This document shows positions 13,273 to 20,831 of a stretch of 49,213 nucleotides of DNA, piece by piece. The notes below the pieces were generated by a model. That model did not search any database. It saw nothing but the letters and a program-made list of their open reading frames with translations, and was not told the origin of the DNA. The DNA is from Prevotella sp. UBA2444 (GTDB lineage Bacteria > Bacteroidota > Bacteroidia > Bacteroidales > Bacteroidaceae): assembly GCA_002342665.1 (NCBI GenBank), contig DDQK01000021.1, positions 8,872-58,084 of the forward strand, given 5' to 3'. Position numbers and translations under genes: made by a program. The number at the start of each line of letters is the position of its first letter. Position 1 is the first letter of the stretch.

Positions 13273-15035
13273 CGTCCAAACAGTAGTTTGCGGTCGCGCT
13301 CCAGGGCGGGTTTTGCCCAGGCCTCCGGCACGAATTTCCAGTTATGGTTTGGCTCCGGGTCAACCACGCCCATGCGTTTGATTTCTTCTGTCAGGTAGTG
13401 GCGCTGGTCAAGGTCGGTGTGGAAGATTACGCGGCTCTCCAGCGAGTCCTTGGGGATGCCTGCTCCCCGGGTGAGCAGCTCGCCGCCGCCATTGGCGCGA
13501 TAGCTGTTCATCACCACCTTGTACCATTTCTTCTCGTCGAAGGGTTGGCCGTCCGACATCTGCAGTATCCGTACCTTCTTGCCGTTGGGCTTCGTCAGGT
13601 CTACCTCGTAGTCGATGCCGCAGGCAGAGTCGAAGTTGAAGGTATAGTATTCGAATCCCGTACGCTGTTGGTCTTCCTTCGACCCTTCGTTCAGTCGCAG
13701 GGCATGGTCGTCGGGCGAGGTCATGGTGTTCGTCCACATGTCGTAACTGAATTCCAGGTGCTTGCGGATTTCCTCGCCCGTCATGCGGAGCACGAAGAGC
13801 AGGTTCTCGAAGCGGTAGAGCTTGAACATGTCGCCCTGGGTGACGTCGCCGGCCTTGATGACGGAATTGAACGACAGGGGGGCGTTGAACGATATGTCGG
13901 CCTTGGAGATCTGCAGCTGAAGGTTGTGGATCAGGTCGGTAAACGATGAGTTGCCAAAGAAACTGTCGCGTGTGTAGATAGGCTTCTCGAACTTGCCGAT
14001 CTTGCGGTCTACGTACTCCTTGACCTTGTCGATGGCTGGCTGGAAATGGCTGAGCATCTGCTGGTCTATCTCCTCGTCGAGCACGCTGACGATTTCGCCC
14101 TCGACGTCCTTCTCCTTCAGTCGCCCGTTCTCATAGGTCAGCTCTATCTCGGCCTCGGCCACGTTCTTCACGTAGCAGGAGGGGTCGATGCAGAGCACTT
14201 TCTGCCCGTCCTTGTTGGTGATCCACTCCTTGTGCACCTGGTGGTCGTGGCCGAAGAAGATGATGTCGAATCCCGGCACCTCGCGGGCCACGGCTGCCGT
14301 GGCGTTCTCCGAGTATTCCGGCGTGTCGATGCCTCCGTCAAGTCCCGAGTGGAACAGGCCGAAGATGAGGTCGGGGTGCTCCGTCTCCTGGATGTATTTC
14401 ATCCATTTCTTGGCGCAGCTCACCATCTCCTCGAACTCAATGCCTTTCCATATCGACTTGTTCAGCCAGTTGGGGATGGCGGGGGTGAGCAGTCCGATGA
14501 TACAGATCTTCACGCCGTCCTTATAGTGTACGGAGTAGGGCTTGAGGCCCGTGTAGATGCTCTTGGGGTTGGCAGGGCCGTTCTTGTCGGTTTCCTTGAC
14601 GATGTTGGCACCCAGCAGGGGGCAGCGCACCTCGCGGATCCACTTGTCGTAGACCTTGTGTCCCGGCTCGATGTCGTGATTGCCCACGGTCTCGGCATCG
14701 TATTTCATATAGTTGATCACCTGGGCTGCCAGGTTCTCGTCCTCGGGCATCACGTAGTTCGACCAGTAGACGCACGGCTGGCCCTGCAGGATGTCGCCGT
14801 TGTCGATGAGCAGCAGGTTGTCGCCATACTCCCGGCGCTGCTTGTTGATATAGGTATTGGCACGCACGAGGGTGCCCTTGATGGGTTTCTTCTCCATGAA
14901 GTCGTAGGGGAAGAAGTGACCGTGCACATCGCTGGTCTCGATGACCTTCAGGCGCACCTTCTTGGTGGCCGACTGAGCACTGGGGCAGCATGTCAGGCTC
15001 ATCAGGATAATGGTTGATAATAGTACTTTTTTCAT
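13269..15035 (-). CDS. 5'-nucleotidase / metallophosphatase, exported
   Basis: The 588-residue protein has an N-terminal signal peptide (about 1-22). The two-domain 5'-nucleotidase architecture follows: a metallophosphoesterase domain with TSDVHGHFF, the NGD motif in LLLIDNGDILQG, GNHD and GHDH, then a C-terminal substrate-binding domain with FNFDSACGIDYEVDLT and NSYRANGGGELLTRG. Family members hydrolyse nucleotides, 2',3'-cyclic nucleotides or UDP-sugars in the periplasm. CC in the signal region is not a clean lipobox. It is upstream of, and overlapping, nudC. A -7 box lies at 15054-15062. Confidence 0.92.
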   Translation of the reverse strand: MKKVLLSTIILMSLTCCPSAQSATKKVRLKVIETSDVHGHFFPYDFMEKKPIKGTLVRANTYINKQRREYGDNLLLIDNGDILQGQPCVYWSNYVMPEDENLAAQVINYMKYDAETVGNHDIEPGHKVYDKWIREVRCPLLGANIVKETDKNGPANPKSIYTGLKPYSVHYKDGVKICIIGLLTPAIPNWLNKSIWKGIEFEEMVSCAKKWMKYIQETEHPDLIFGLFHSGLDGGIDTPEYSENATAAVAREVPGFDIIFFGHDHQVHKEWITNKDGQKVLCIDPSCYVKNVAEAEIELTYENGRLKEKDVEGEIVSVLDEEIDQQMLSHFQPAIDKVKEYVDRKIGKFEKPIYTRDSFFGNSSFTDLIHNLQLQISKADISFNAPLSFNSVIKAGDVTQGDMFKLYRFENLLFVLRMTGEEIRKHLEFSYDMWTNTMTSPDDHALRLNEGSKEDQQRTGFEYYTFNFDSACGIDYEVDLTKPNGKKVRILQMSDGQPFDEKKWYKVVMNSYRANGGGELLTRGAGIPKDSLESRVIFHTDLDQRHYLTEEIKRMGVVDPEPNHNWKFVPEAWAKPALERDRKLLFGR

Positions 15036-15053
15036 GTTGCTTCTTATTAGGCT

Positions 15054-15062
15054 GCAAAGATA
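15054..15062 (-). promoter_or_regulatory. -7 promoter box of the 5'-nucleotidase-nudC operon
   Basis: TATCTTTGC on the minus strand lies 18 bases before the ATG at 15035. No clear TTTG lies at the -33 position. Confidence 0.6.
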
Positions 15063-15141
15063 CGAAATAATTATGAAATATTATCTGTTTTGGCATACTT
15101 TTTGCTGCAAATTTGATAGAAAATCATTAAAAATAAGGAAT

Positions 15142-15147
15142 AGGAGG
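15142..15147 (+). promoter_or_regulatory. Shine-Dalgarno sequence before the J-domain gene
   Basis: AGGAGG lies eight bases before ATG 15156. Such strong sites are rare in this window, where most starts have none. Confidence 0.6.
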
Positions 15148-15155
15148 ACAGTATT

Positions 15156-15866
15156 ATGGCATTTATAGACTATTACAAGATCTTAGGCGTCGACAAGACG
15201 ATACCCCAGAAGGATGTCAAGAAGGCATACCTGAAGCGGGCCAAGCAGTTTCACCCCGACCTTCACCCCGACGACCCGAAGGCGCAGGCCAAGTTTCAGG
15301 CCTTGCAGGAGGCTTACGATGTGATCGGCGACCCCGAGAAGCGTCGCAAGTACGACCAGTATGGCGAGCAGTGGCGCCAGGCCGAGCAGTTCGGTGGCTT
15401 CGGTGGCGGCGGTGGTGCCGGAGGCGGCAATCCCTTTGGCGGCTTCGACTTCAGCAGTTTCCAGGGCGGCGGCTTCAGCCAGTTCTTCCAGGATCTCTTC
15501 GGCCGCACCGGCAAGGCGGGCGGTGGCTTCGGCGGCTTCCAGGGCTTCGGCGGCTCAGCCCAGTCGGGCTTCTCTGGCTTCTCCGGAGCCCGTCAGCACT
15601 CGGGTGAGATGAATGCCAACGTCACCATCGACCTCTATACCGCCATGCTCGGCGGCGAGATCATCGTCACCCTCTCCAACGGCCAGAAGCTGAAGCTGAA
15701 GATTAAGCCCGAGACACAGCCCGGCACAAAAGTTCGTCTGCGTGGCAAGGGCTACGATCGTGGCGACGGCACCTTTGGCGATCTCATCATCACCTATCAG
15801 GTGAAGCTGCCTACGAATCTCACCGACCGCCAGCGCGACCTGCTCCTGCAGATGCGGCAGGGGTGA
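15156..15866 (+). CDS. DnaJ/CbpA-type J-domain co-chaperone
   Basis: The 236-residue protein has a J domain (about 4-70) with the HPD motif in QFHPDLHPDD, which stimulates DnaK ATPase. A long Gly/Phe-rich linker (about 80-150) follows, then a single C-terminal substrate-binding domain (about 150-236: MNANVTIDLYTAMLGGEIIV, GTKVRLRGKG). The cysteine-rich zinc finger of true DnaJ is absent and the C-terminus is shorter than in CbpA, which usually has two beta-domains. No CbpM partner is adjacent. A rare strong ribosome-binding site precedes it. Confidence 0.9.
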   Translation: MAFIDYYKILGVDKTIPQKDVKKAYLKRAKQFHPDLHPDDPKAQAKFQALQEAYDVIGDPEKRRKYDQYGEQWRQAEQFGGFGGGGGAGGGNPFGGFDFSSFQGGGFSQFFQDLFGRTGKAGGGFGGFQGFGGSAQSGFSGFSGARQHSGEMNANVTIDLYTAMLGGEIIVTLSNGQKLKLKIKPETQPGTKVRLRGKGYDRGDGTFGDLIITYQVKLPTNLTDRQRDLLLQMRQG

Positions 15867-15867
15867 T

Positions 15868-16092
15868 TCATTGTATCTTCATCATTTGCAACGTAGTGAT
15901 GATCTTCTGGATGAGTTCCGGAGTCTTGTACTCCTTACCATCCAATCCATAAGTGATGGCGTAACTGAAATTATCCGCCAAACACTCCTCAGGTGCAAAC
16001 ACGTATTCGGTGTTCCGTCCCACCTGTTCCCAGAAATCAGGCACCGTGTTGACGTCATAGTTCGTGTCGGTGGCATCGATGGGCACCAGCAC
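15868..16092 (-). pseudogene. C-terminal remnant of a secreted metallopeptidase-like protein
   Basis: This 74-codon frame begins without a credible start region and reads like a C-terminal end: TVPDFWEQVGRNTEYVFAPEE, then CLADNFSY, resembling the ExxADNF segment that follows the active site in zinc-metallopeptidase-like families. The frame is closed by stops just upstream (around 16101) and the upstream sequence turns into a hairpin. The most likely reading is that the 5' part was deleted. Family assignment is tentative. It ends one base after the J-domain gene's stop, on the opposite strand. Confidence 0.5.
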
Positions 16093-16104
16093 CTGCCGAT
16101 GTCA

Positions 16105-16178
16105 CCAGAAAGCAGCACGCGTCATCACGACGAGTGCTGCTTACTGAATCAAAATCAGAGTTGAATGAAACTCTAATC
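16105..16178 (-). ncRNA. Candidate small RNA in the decayed region
   Basis: A minus-strand TAACTTTGC box at 16183-16191 has a near-consensus CTTG 20 bases upstream (16215-16212) and points left. A small hairpin AGAGTT/AACTCT and then the 16142-16110 hairpin follow within about 75 bases. It may instead be the old promoter of the deleted metallopeptidase gene. Confidence 0.25.
16110..16142. terminator. Hairpin, possible terminator
   Basis: The stem AAGCAGCAC/GTGCTGCTT has an inner GTC-ATCAC-GAC mini-hairpin identical in its 11 central bases to the one at 6733-6744. The T-run is weak on both sides (CTTTCTGG leftwards). Confidence 0.5.
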
Positions 16179-16410
16179 GTCTGCAAAGTTACTCCATCCA
16201 TCTGGAACAGGCAAGAAAAATGCAGGCAACGATACGGAAGTGGCGTTACAGTATTTATGAAAGTAAAGCGCTGATAATGAGTGGTGTAAGCGAAATGCTA
16301 AGGAGAAAAAAGTGCTGGATTGTAACGCTTCATTGGGGGTGATACTCTTAAATTCCTAGAAAGGTTCTTTAAAAAGCCAATCGGGCGGTATCAAGCCGGA
16401 TATTTATGCT
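16143..16410. other. Gene-poor decayed stretch
   Basis: Apart from the leftward -7 box at 16183-16191, no reading frame, repeat or clear hairpin was found here. The surroundings hold a C-terminal stub on the left and an N-terminal stub on the right, so this is probably a deletion scar. Confidence 0.5.
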
Positions 16411-16419
16411 TAATTTTGC
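16411..16419 (+). promoter_or_regulatory. -7 promoter box of the lipoprotein stub
   Basis: TAATTTTGC lies 12 bases before ATG 16432. There is no TTTG at the -33 position. Confidence 0.45.
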
Positions 16420-16431
16420 CGATGAAACAAA

Positions 16432-16515
16432 ATGAGTATGAAGAAGATTGGTTGGATACTACTGGTGGTTGCCATCTTGGCCGGTTGCGGTGAGACGCGT
16501 CATCCGATGCCGTAG
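16432..16515 (+). pseudogene. Truncated lipoprotein: signal peptide and lipobox only
   Basis: This 27-codon frame has a signal peptide of MSMKKIGWILLVV type and a lipobox ILAGC. After GETRHPMP it hits TAG. The CGETRHP start resembles the N-terminus of Bacteroidales TPR-containing membrane regulators of the kind intact at 44011-45756. No continuation is visible in any frame after 16515, so only the 5' end survives. The assignment to that family is an inference from a few residues. Confidence 0.5.
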
Positions 16516-16602
16516 GGAATATTGCCTTAAGATTGGGAGAATAGAGTAACAAAAGTGGTGGATTGCAGGCACTAAAGTAGGAGTTTAGTCCGTCTAAACA
16601 GG

Positions 16603-16680
16603 TTTGCGCCTACGGGCATAATCATTTGCGGCCTTAGGCGCAAATGTTTGTACCCCGTGGCGCAAATGTTTGTACCCCGT
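16603..16680. repeat. Inverted repeat plus 22-bp tandem duplication
   Basis: TTTGCGCCTA (16603-16612) and TAGGCGCAAA (16635-16644) form a perfect 10-bp stem with a 22-base loop. A 22-bp unit starting GGCGCAAATG and ending TACCCCGT is present twice in tandem (16637-16658 and 16659-16680). This lies in a non-coding gap before the hydroxyacid dehydrogenase gene. Confidence 0.9.
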
Positions 16681-16768
16681 GGCAAAAACCTTGCGGCTAT
16701 AGACAAAGCAAACCTCCATATTTTTTGAGATATATTCCGCAGAATGATGTTGTTTGAGTTATTTTTTG

Positions 16769-16777
16769 TATCTTTGC
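16769..16777 (+). promoter_or_regulatory. -7 promoter box of the dehydrogenase-phosphatase pair
   Basis: TATCTTTGC lies 11 bases before ATG 16789. It rules out the earlier in-frame ATG at 16744 as the start. Confidence 0.7.
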
Positions 16778-16788
16778 GGTCGATTACA

Positions 16789-17748
16789 ATGAATATGAAG
16801 ATAGTAATACTCGACGGCTATACTGTCAGTCCTGACGGGCTCGCCTGGAAACCATTGGAACAACTTGGTACGCTGACGGTATATGACCGTACTCTCCCTG
16901 AAGAGACCATCGTCAGGGTGGGGGACGCTGAGATTGTCCTGACCAACAAGGTGTGCTTGCGGAAGGCAGAGCTGGAGCAGCTACCCAAACTGCGCTATAT
17001 TGGTGTGCTGGCGACGGGCTACAACGTGGTGGACGTCGGTGCTGCCAAAGCGCACGGCATCGTCGTAACCAATGTGCCGGTCTATAGCACGGAGAGCGTG
17101 GCGCAGATGGTGTTTGCACACCTGCTGACCGTCACTAACCGCACGGAACACTATGCTATGCAGAACCGCAAAGGCAAATGGACGGAAGGCCCCGACTTCT
17201 GCTATTGGGATACGCCGTTGTCGGAGCTGGCAGGCAAGACCTTCGGTGTCGTGGGGCTTGGCAATATCGGTAAGCGGGTAGCCAGCATCGCCCAGGCTTT
17301 TGGCATGAGGGTCGTGGCCTATACGAGCAAGGAGGAGGCGGATCTGCCACCGGGAATCGGCAAACGGCCGATGGAAGACTTGCTGGCCGAGAGTGACGTG
17401 GTAAGCCTGCACTGTCCGCTGACGCCAGATACTCACCATCTGATCAGCCGTGAGACGCTCCAGAAAATGAAACCCTCGGCTATCCTCATCAATACTGGCC
17501 GTGGTCCGCTGGTGAACGAGCAGGACGTGGCGGATGCCTTGAGGAATGATCGTCTGAGAGCCTACTGTGCCGACGTGCTGAGTGAAGAGCCGCCACGGGA
17601 TGAATGCCCCCTGTTGTCGTGCGGGAATGCTTTCCTCACTCCGCATATTGCCTGGGCGACAGATGAGGCCAGGGCTCGCCTGGCAGGTGTGGCTGTCGAC
17701 AATGTGAGAGCCTTTGTGGAAGGAGAACCGAAAAACATCGTTGAATGA
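16789..17748 (+). CDS. D-2-hydroxyacid dehydrogenase (glycerate dehydrogenase-like)
   Basis: The 319-residue protein has the family signatures: substrate-binding LATGYNVVD, the NAD-binding loop GVVGLGNIGKRVA, the catalytic Arg region INTGRGPLVNE, the Glu in LSEEPP and the catalytic His in LTPHIAW. Enzymes of this type reduce 2-keto acids such as hydroxypyruvate, glyoxylate or pyruvate with NAD(P)H. The size and motifs fit glycerate dehydrogenase (HprA-like), but substrate cannot be fixed. The start is ATG 16789 (or 16795, MKIVILDGYTV), after the -7 box. The stop overlaps the ATG of the phosphatase gene. Confidence 0.88.
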   Translation: MNMKIVILDGYTVSPDGLAWKPLEQLGTLTVYDRTLPEETIVRVGDAEIVLTNKVCLRKAELEQLPKLRYIGVLATGYNVVDVGAAKAHGIVVTNVPVYSTESVAQMVFAHLLTVTNRTEHYAMQNRKGKWTEGPDFCYWDTPLSELAGKTFGVVGLGNIGKRVASIAQAFGMRVVAYTSKEEADLPPGIGKRPMEDLLAESDVVSLHCPLTPDTHHLISRETLQKMKPSAILINTGRGPLVNEQDVADALRNDRLRAYCADVLSEEPPRDECPLLSCGNAFLTPHIAWATDEARARLAGVAVDNVRAFVEGEPKNIVE

Positions 17749-18203
17749 TGAAGCACAGAATACTGTTTGTCTGCCACGGGAATATCTGCCGTAGCCCGAT
17801 GGCTGAGTTTGTGATGAAGCACCTGGTCGGCAAGGCTGGACTGGAGGGGAATTTCTATATCGAGTCGGCTGCCACTTCGACGGAGGAGATAGGCAACAGC
17901 GTCTATCCCCCTGCCCGAAGGAAGCTGGCGGAGCACGGCATAGGCTGTCAGGGAAAGACGGCCCGGCAGATGACTCGCAGCGACTATGAACGCTTCGACC
18001 TGCTGGTAGGCATGGACGCTTGGAACATACGCAATATGACTCGTATCTGCGGTGGCGACCCCCAAGAGAAAATCGTGATGCTCATGGACTATACCTGCAG
18101 GCCAGGCGATGTGGCTGACCCTTGGTATACAGGCGACTTCGAGGCAACCTGGCGAGATGTCCTGGAAGGCTGTCAGGGGTTGTTGGATTCTCTTGCAGGA
18201 TAG
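17745..18203 (+). CDS. Low-molecular-weight protein tyrosine phosphatase
   Basis: The 152-residue protein, typical family length, has the catalytic P-loop CHGNICRS (Cys near residue 10) and the general-acid Asp in DPWYTGDFEATW. It dephosphorylates phosphotyrosine; in many bacteria such enzymes act on the tyrosine kinase that controls polysaccharide export, but no Wzc-type kinase is in this window. Its ATG overlaps the upstream stop (ATGATG), so translation is probably coupled to the hydroxyacid dehydrogenase. The convergent kdsB gene ends 23 bases downstream. Confidence 0.95.
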   Translation: MMKHRILFVCHGNICRSPMAEFVMKHLVGKAGLEGNFYIESAATSTEEIGNSVYPPARRKLAEHGIGCQGKTARQMTRSDYERFDLLVGMDAWNIRNMTRICGGDPQEKIVMLMDYTCRPGDVADPWYTGDFEATWRDVLEGCQGLLDSLAG

Positions 18204-18226
18204 GAGGCAGCAGGAGAATGTTCAGG

Positions 18227-18967
18227 TTATTGCTTGTCCAGTAGGAGTAGGGCTCTCTCCAGATCGGCAGGGGTGTCGATGCCCACGGTCTCCACATCGG
18301 TGAGGCCTACACGGATACGGTAGCCGTTCTCCAGCCAGCGGAGCTGTTCCAGACTCTCGGCCTTCTCCAGCGGGCTCTGCGGCAGGCGTGTCACCTCGCG
18401 GAGCACCTCGCGGCGATAGGCGTAGATGCCCAGGTGCTTCAGGAAGGGATAGCTTTGGAGCCACTCATCGTGCTCCTTACCTCTTATATAAGGTATCACG
18501 GAACGACTGAAGTAGAGGGCGAACCCGCGACGGTCTGAGACAATCTTCGGTGAATTGGGATTCTCCACGGCCTCTATCGACTCGAAGCGCTTGCCCAGGG
18601 TGCCTATCTGCGTCGAGGGGTCGTCGAACAGGCCCATCAGCGTCTCTATCTGCGAAGGCTGGATGAAAGGCTCGTCGCCCTGCACGTTGATGATGACGTC
18701 GGCATCGGAACCGATCTTCTCCACGGCTTCCTCGATGCGGTCGGTGCCGCTCTTGTGGTCGCTGCGCGTCATCACGGCCCGGCCCCCGAACTGCTCCACT
18801 GCTTCGCGGATGCGCTCGTCGTCGGTGGCTACATATACCTCACTGAGCACGCTCGAGACCTGCTCATACACTCTCTGAATCACAGTCTTGCCGCCCAGCA
18901 CTGCCAGCGGCTTGCCCGGGAAGCGTGTCGACGCGTAGCGGGCCGGAATAATGGCGATAAATTTCAT
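18227..18967 (-). CDS. kdsB: 3-deoxy-manno-octulosonate cytidylyltransferase
   Basis: The 246-residue protein starts MKFIAIIPARYASTRFPGKP, the CMP-Kdo synthetase signature. It contains VYVATDDERI, NVQGDEPFI and YRREVL motifs. It activates Kdo with CTP to CMP-Kdo for lipid A core assembly. The start is ATG 18967; a longer frame to 19051 includes the promoter and is rejected. The -7 box lies only seven bases before the ATG, giving a very short or absent leader. It is a single-gene transcript by layout. Confidence 0.96.
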   Translation of the reverse strand: MKFIAIIPARYASTRFPGKPLAVLGGKTVIQRVYEQVSSVLSEVYVATDDERIREAVEQFGGRAVMTRSDHKSGTDRIEEAVEKIGSDADVIINVQGDEPFIQPSQIETLMGLFDDPSTQIGTLGKRFESIEAVENPNSPKIVSDRRGFALYFSRSVIPYIRGKEHDEWLQSYPFLKHLGIYAYRREVLREVTRLPQSPLEKAESLEQLRWLENGYRIRVGLTDVETVGIDTPADLERALLLLDKQ

Positions 18968-18974
18968 ATTGGTT

Positions 18975-19007
18975 GCAAAGTTACGAAAAAACGAGAGAAA
19001 TGCCAAA
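18975..19007 (-). promoter_or_regulatory. kdsB promoter
   Basis: On the minus strand, TTTG (19007-19004), a 20-base spacer and TAACTTTGC (18983-18975) are present. A second leftward TACCTTTG box at 19056-19049 lacks a -33 partner. Confidence 0.85.
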
Positions 19008-19115
19008 TATATTTGAACTTTTCCGAGATGGAGTAACTTCGACGGAGTCAAAGGTACGAAAAAAATCTAAAAAACCTTTAGAAATCCCTTATTTTCCTTA
19101 TTTGAAGGATTAATA

Positions 19116-19148
19116 TTTGGCGGTGTCGGAAAAAAGCCGTAAATTTGC
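19116..19148 (+). promoter_or_regulatory. Promoter of the MORN-protein operon
   Basis: TTTG (19116-19119), a 20-base spacer and TAAATTTGC (19140-19148) are present. Confidence 0.85.
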
Positions 19149-19176
19149 AATCAATTCGGAAAATAAGAAAAAACTC

Positions 19177-20295
19177 ATGAAAAGATATATATACATCATA
19201 TTGACAATCATCCTCCTGCTTCCCCTCTCGGCTGCGGCACAGAAGGTCACCCTGGGCTCTTGTATCACAAAGGACGGCGGAGAGTACCAGGGCGAGATGA
19301 TGCAAGGCAAGGCCCACGGCAAGGGCAAGGTACGCTACAAGAACGGTAACTTCTACGAAGGCGAGTATGTGAAGGGCAAGCGACAGGGCTTCGGCATCTA
19401 CACATTCTTCGACGGTGAGAAATACGAGGGACAGTGGTATCAGGACCAGCAGCACGGCAAGGGCGTGTACTACTTCTCGAACAATAACCGCTACGACGGC
19501 CTCTGGTTCCGCGACTATCAGCAGGGGCACGGCGTGATGTACTACTTCAACGGCGACAAGTATGACGGCGAGTGGAAGATGGACAAGCGCTCGGGCAAGG
19601 GTACCTATACCTTCGCCAACGGTGCCTACTATAAGGGCGACTGGCGTGACGACCAGAAAAACGGCCAGGGCTTCTTCGACTGGGCTGACGGCTCGACTTA
19701 CGAAGGACAGTGGCAGAACAATATGTGTCACGGCAAGGGTACGTTCAAATATGCTTCCGGTGATGTCTATACTGGACAATGGCAAAACAACCTGCAGCAC
19801 GGAAGAGGCATCTACAAGTTTCAGAATGGTGACGTCTACGAGGGTGACTACGTGAAAGGTGAGCGTACTGGCACAGGCATTTCGCGCTATGCCAACGGTG
19901 ACCGCTACACGGGTCAGTTCTATGAGGGCGACAAGCAGGGCCAGGGTACGATGCTGTGGAAGAACGGCGACCAATACGTGGGCCAGTGGAAGAACGACCT
20001 GATGAATGGCAAAGGAAAACTGACTACGAAGAAGGGCGACCTGTTTGAGGGGCATTTCGTGAACGGTAAGATCGAGGGTGAGGGCATCGCCCGCTATAGC
20101 GACGGCTCTAAATTCAAGGGTTCCTTCAAGAATGGCAAACGTAATGGGCCTGCTATCGAGGAGGACAAGAGCGGCAAGCGCTTCGAAGGCTCCTATCGCG
20201 ACGACATGCGTGACGGCAAATTCGTGGAGAAGGACCGCAACGGCAAGATCATCGCCCAGGGCACCTATACCCGTGGGCATCGGCAGGAGAATTGA
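19177..20295 (+). CDS. Exported MORN-repeat protein
   Basis: The 372-residue protein begins at ATG 19177 (MKRYIYIILTIILLLPLSAA). The in-frame ATG at 19117 lies in the promoter and is rejected. A signal peptide (about 1-22) is followed by about 14 MORN repeats spaced by about 23 residues (YEGEYVKGKRQGFG, YEGQWQNNMCHGKG and similar), filling nearly the whole protein. MORN arrays form elongated beta-hairpin sheets that bind lipids or proteins. There is no catalytic domain, so the role may be scaffolding in the periplasm or at the outer membrane. The stop TGA lies in a heptamer repeat. It is followed by the YhcH and glgB genes on the same strand. Confidence 0.9.
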   Translation: MKRYIYIILTIILLLPLSAAAQKVTLGSCITKDGGEYQGEMMQGKAHGKGKVRYKNGNFYEGEYVKGKRQGFGIYTFFDGEKYEGQWYQDQQHGKGVYYFSNNNRYDGLWFRDYQQGHGVMYYFNGDKYDGEWKMDKRSGKGTYTFANGAYYKGDWRDDQKNGQGFFDWADGSTYEGQWQNNMCHGKGTFKYASGDVYTGQWQNNLQHGRGIYKFQNGDVYEGDYVKGERTGTGISRYANGDRYTGQFYEGDKQGQGTMLWKNGDQYVGQWKNDLMNGKGKLTTKKGDLFEGHFVNGKIEGEGIARYSDGSKFKGSFKNGKRNGPAIEEDKSGKRFEGSYRDDMRDGKFVEKDRNGKIIAQGTYTRGHRQEN

Positions 20296-20345
20296 AGATT
20301 GAAGATTGAACATTGAAGATTGAACATTGAAGATTGAACATTGAA
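20291..20345 (+). repeat. Heptamer tandem repeat (ATTGAAG/ATTGAAC)
   Basis: About seven units follow the MORN gene and include its stop codon. The two unit types alternate for most of the tract. Confidence 0.9.
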
Positions 20346-20374
20346 TTAAACAACAACTTAAAAATAATAATCGT

Positions 20375-20824
20375 ATGATCATCGACAAATTAGAGAACCT
20401 GGGCAAATATGTGGCACTCAACCCGCTGTTTGCTGACGTAGTAGAATTCCTGAAGAGCCACGACCTCAATCAGATGGAGCCTGGCAAGTATCCCATCAAG
20501 GACAAGGATCTGTTCCTGAACCTGACCGTTGCCAAAGGACGTGCCAAGGAGGCCGCCACACTGGAAACCCACATCAACATGATTGACATCCAGATACCCC
20601 TGTCGTGCGAAGAGACATTCGGCTATACCCCGCTGGTAGACCTGCCCGAGTTCGAATACAACGCCGAGAAGGACATCACGAAGTACGGCACGACGATGGC
20701 TCAGACCTACGTGACGCTGAAACCCATGCAGATGGGTATCTTCTTCCCCCAAGACGGCCATGCTCCCTGCATCGCTGAGGAGCCCGAGATCAAGAAAGCT
20801 ATTTTTAAAGTCAAGGTAATGTAA
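20375..20824 (+). CDS. YhcH/YjgK/YiaL family protein
   Basis: The 149-residue protein of the DUF386 cupin-like family is of normal length. Recognisable features are the THINMIDIQIPLSCEETFGY segment, the LTLKPMQMGIFFPQD-like strand with metal-binding residues (MGIFFPQDGHAP) and the C-terminal KKAIFKVKV. Relatives include putative sugar isomerases or anomerases linked to sialic-acid and other sugar use. Only seven bases separate it from glgB, so co-transcription with glycogen branching enzyme is likely. Its substrate is unknown. Confidence 0.9.
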   Translation: MIIDKLENLGKYVALNPLFADVVEFLKSHDLNQMEPGKYPIKDKDLFLNLTVAKGRAKEAATLETHINMIDIQIPLSCEETFGYTPLVDLPEFEYNAEKDITKYGTTMAQTYVTLKPMQMGIFFPQDGHAPCIAEEPEIKKAIFKVKVM

Positions 20825-20831
20825 CAGAGAT

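Noticed and set aside
14046..15017. Long plus-strand frame opposite the 5'-nucleotidase
   Set aside because: The minus strand carries clear metallophosphatase motifs; the plus frame is a low-complexity Val/Leu/His-rich shadow.
19117..19176. Upstream start for the MORN protein
   Set aside because: It lies within the -33/-7 promoter; ATG 19177 begins a normal signal peptide. The same reasoning removed the longer starts of the HU/SPOR, acyl-CoA ligase, rubrerythrin, DUF2027, rpsA and hydroxyacid dehydrogenase genes.
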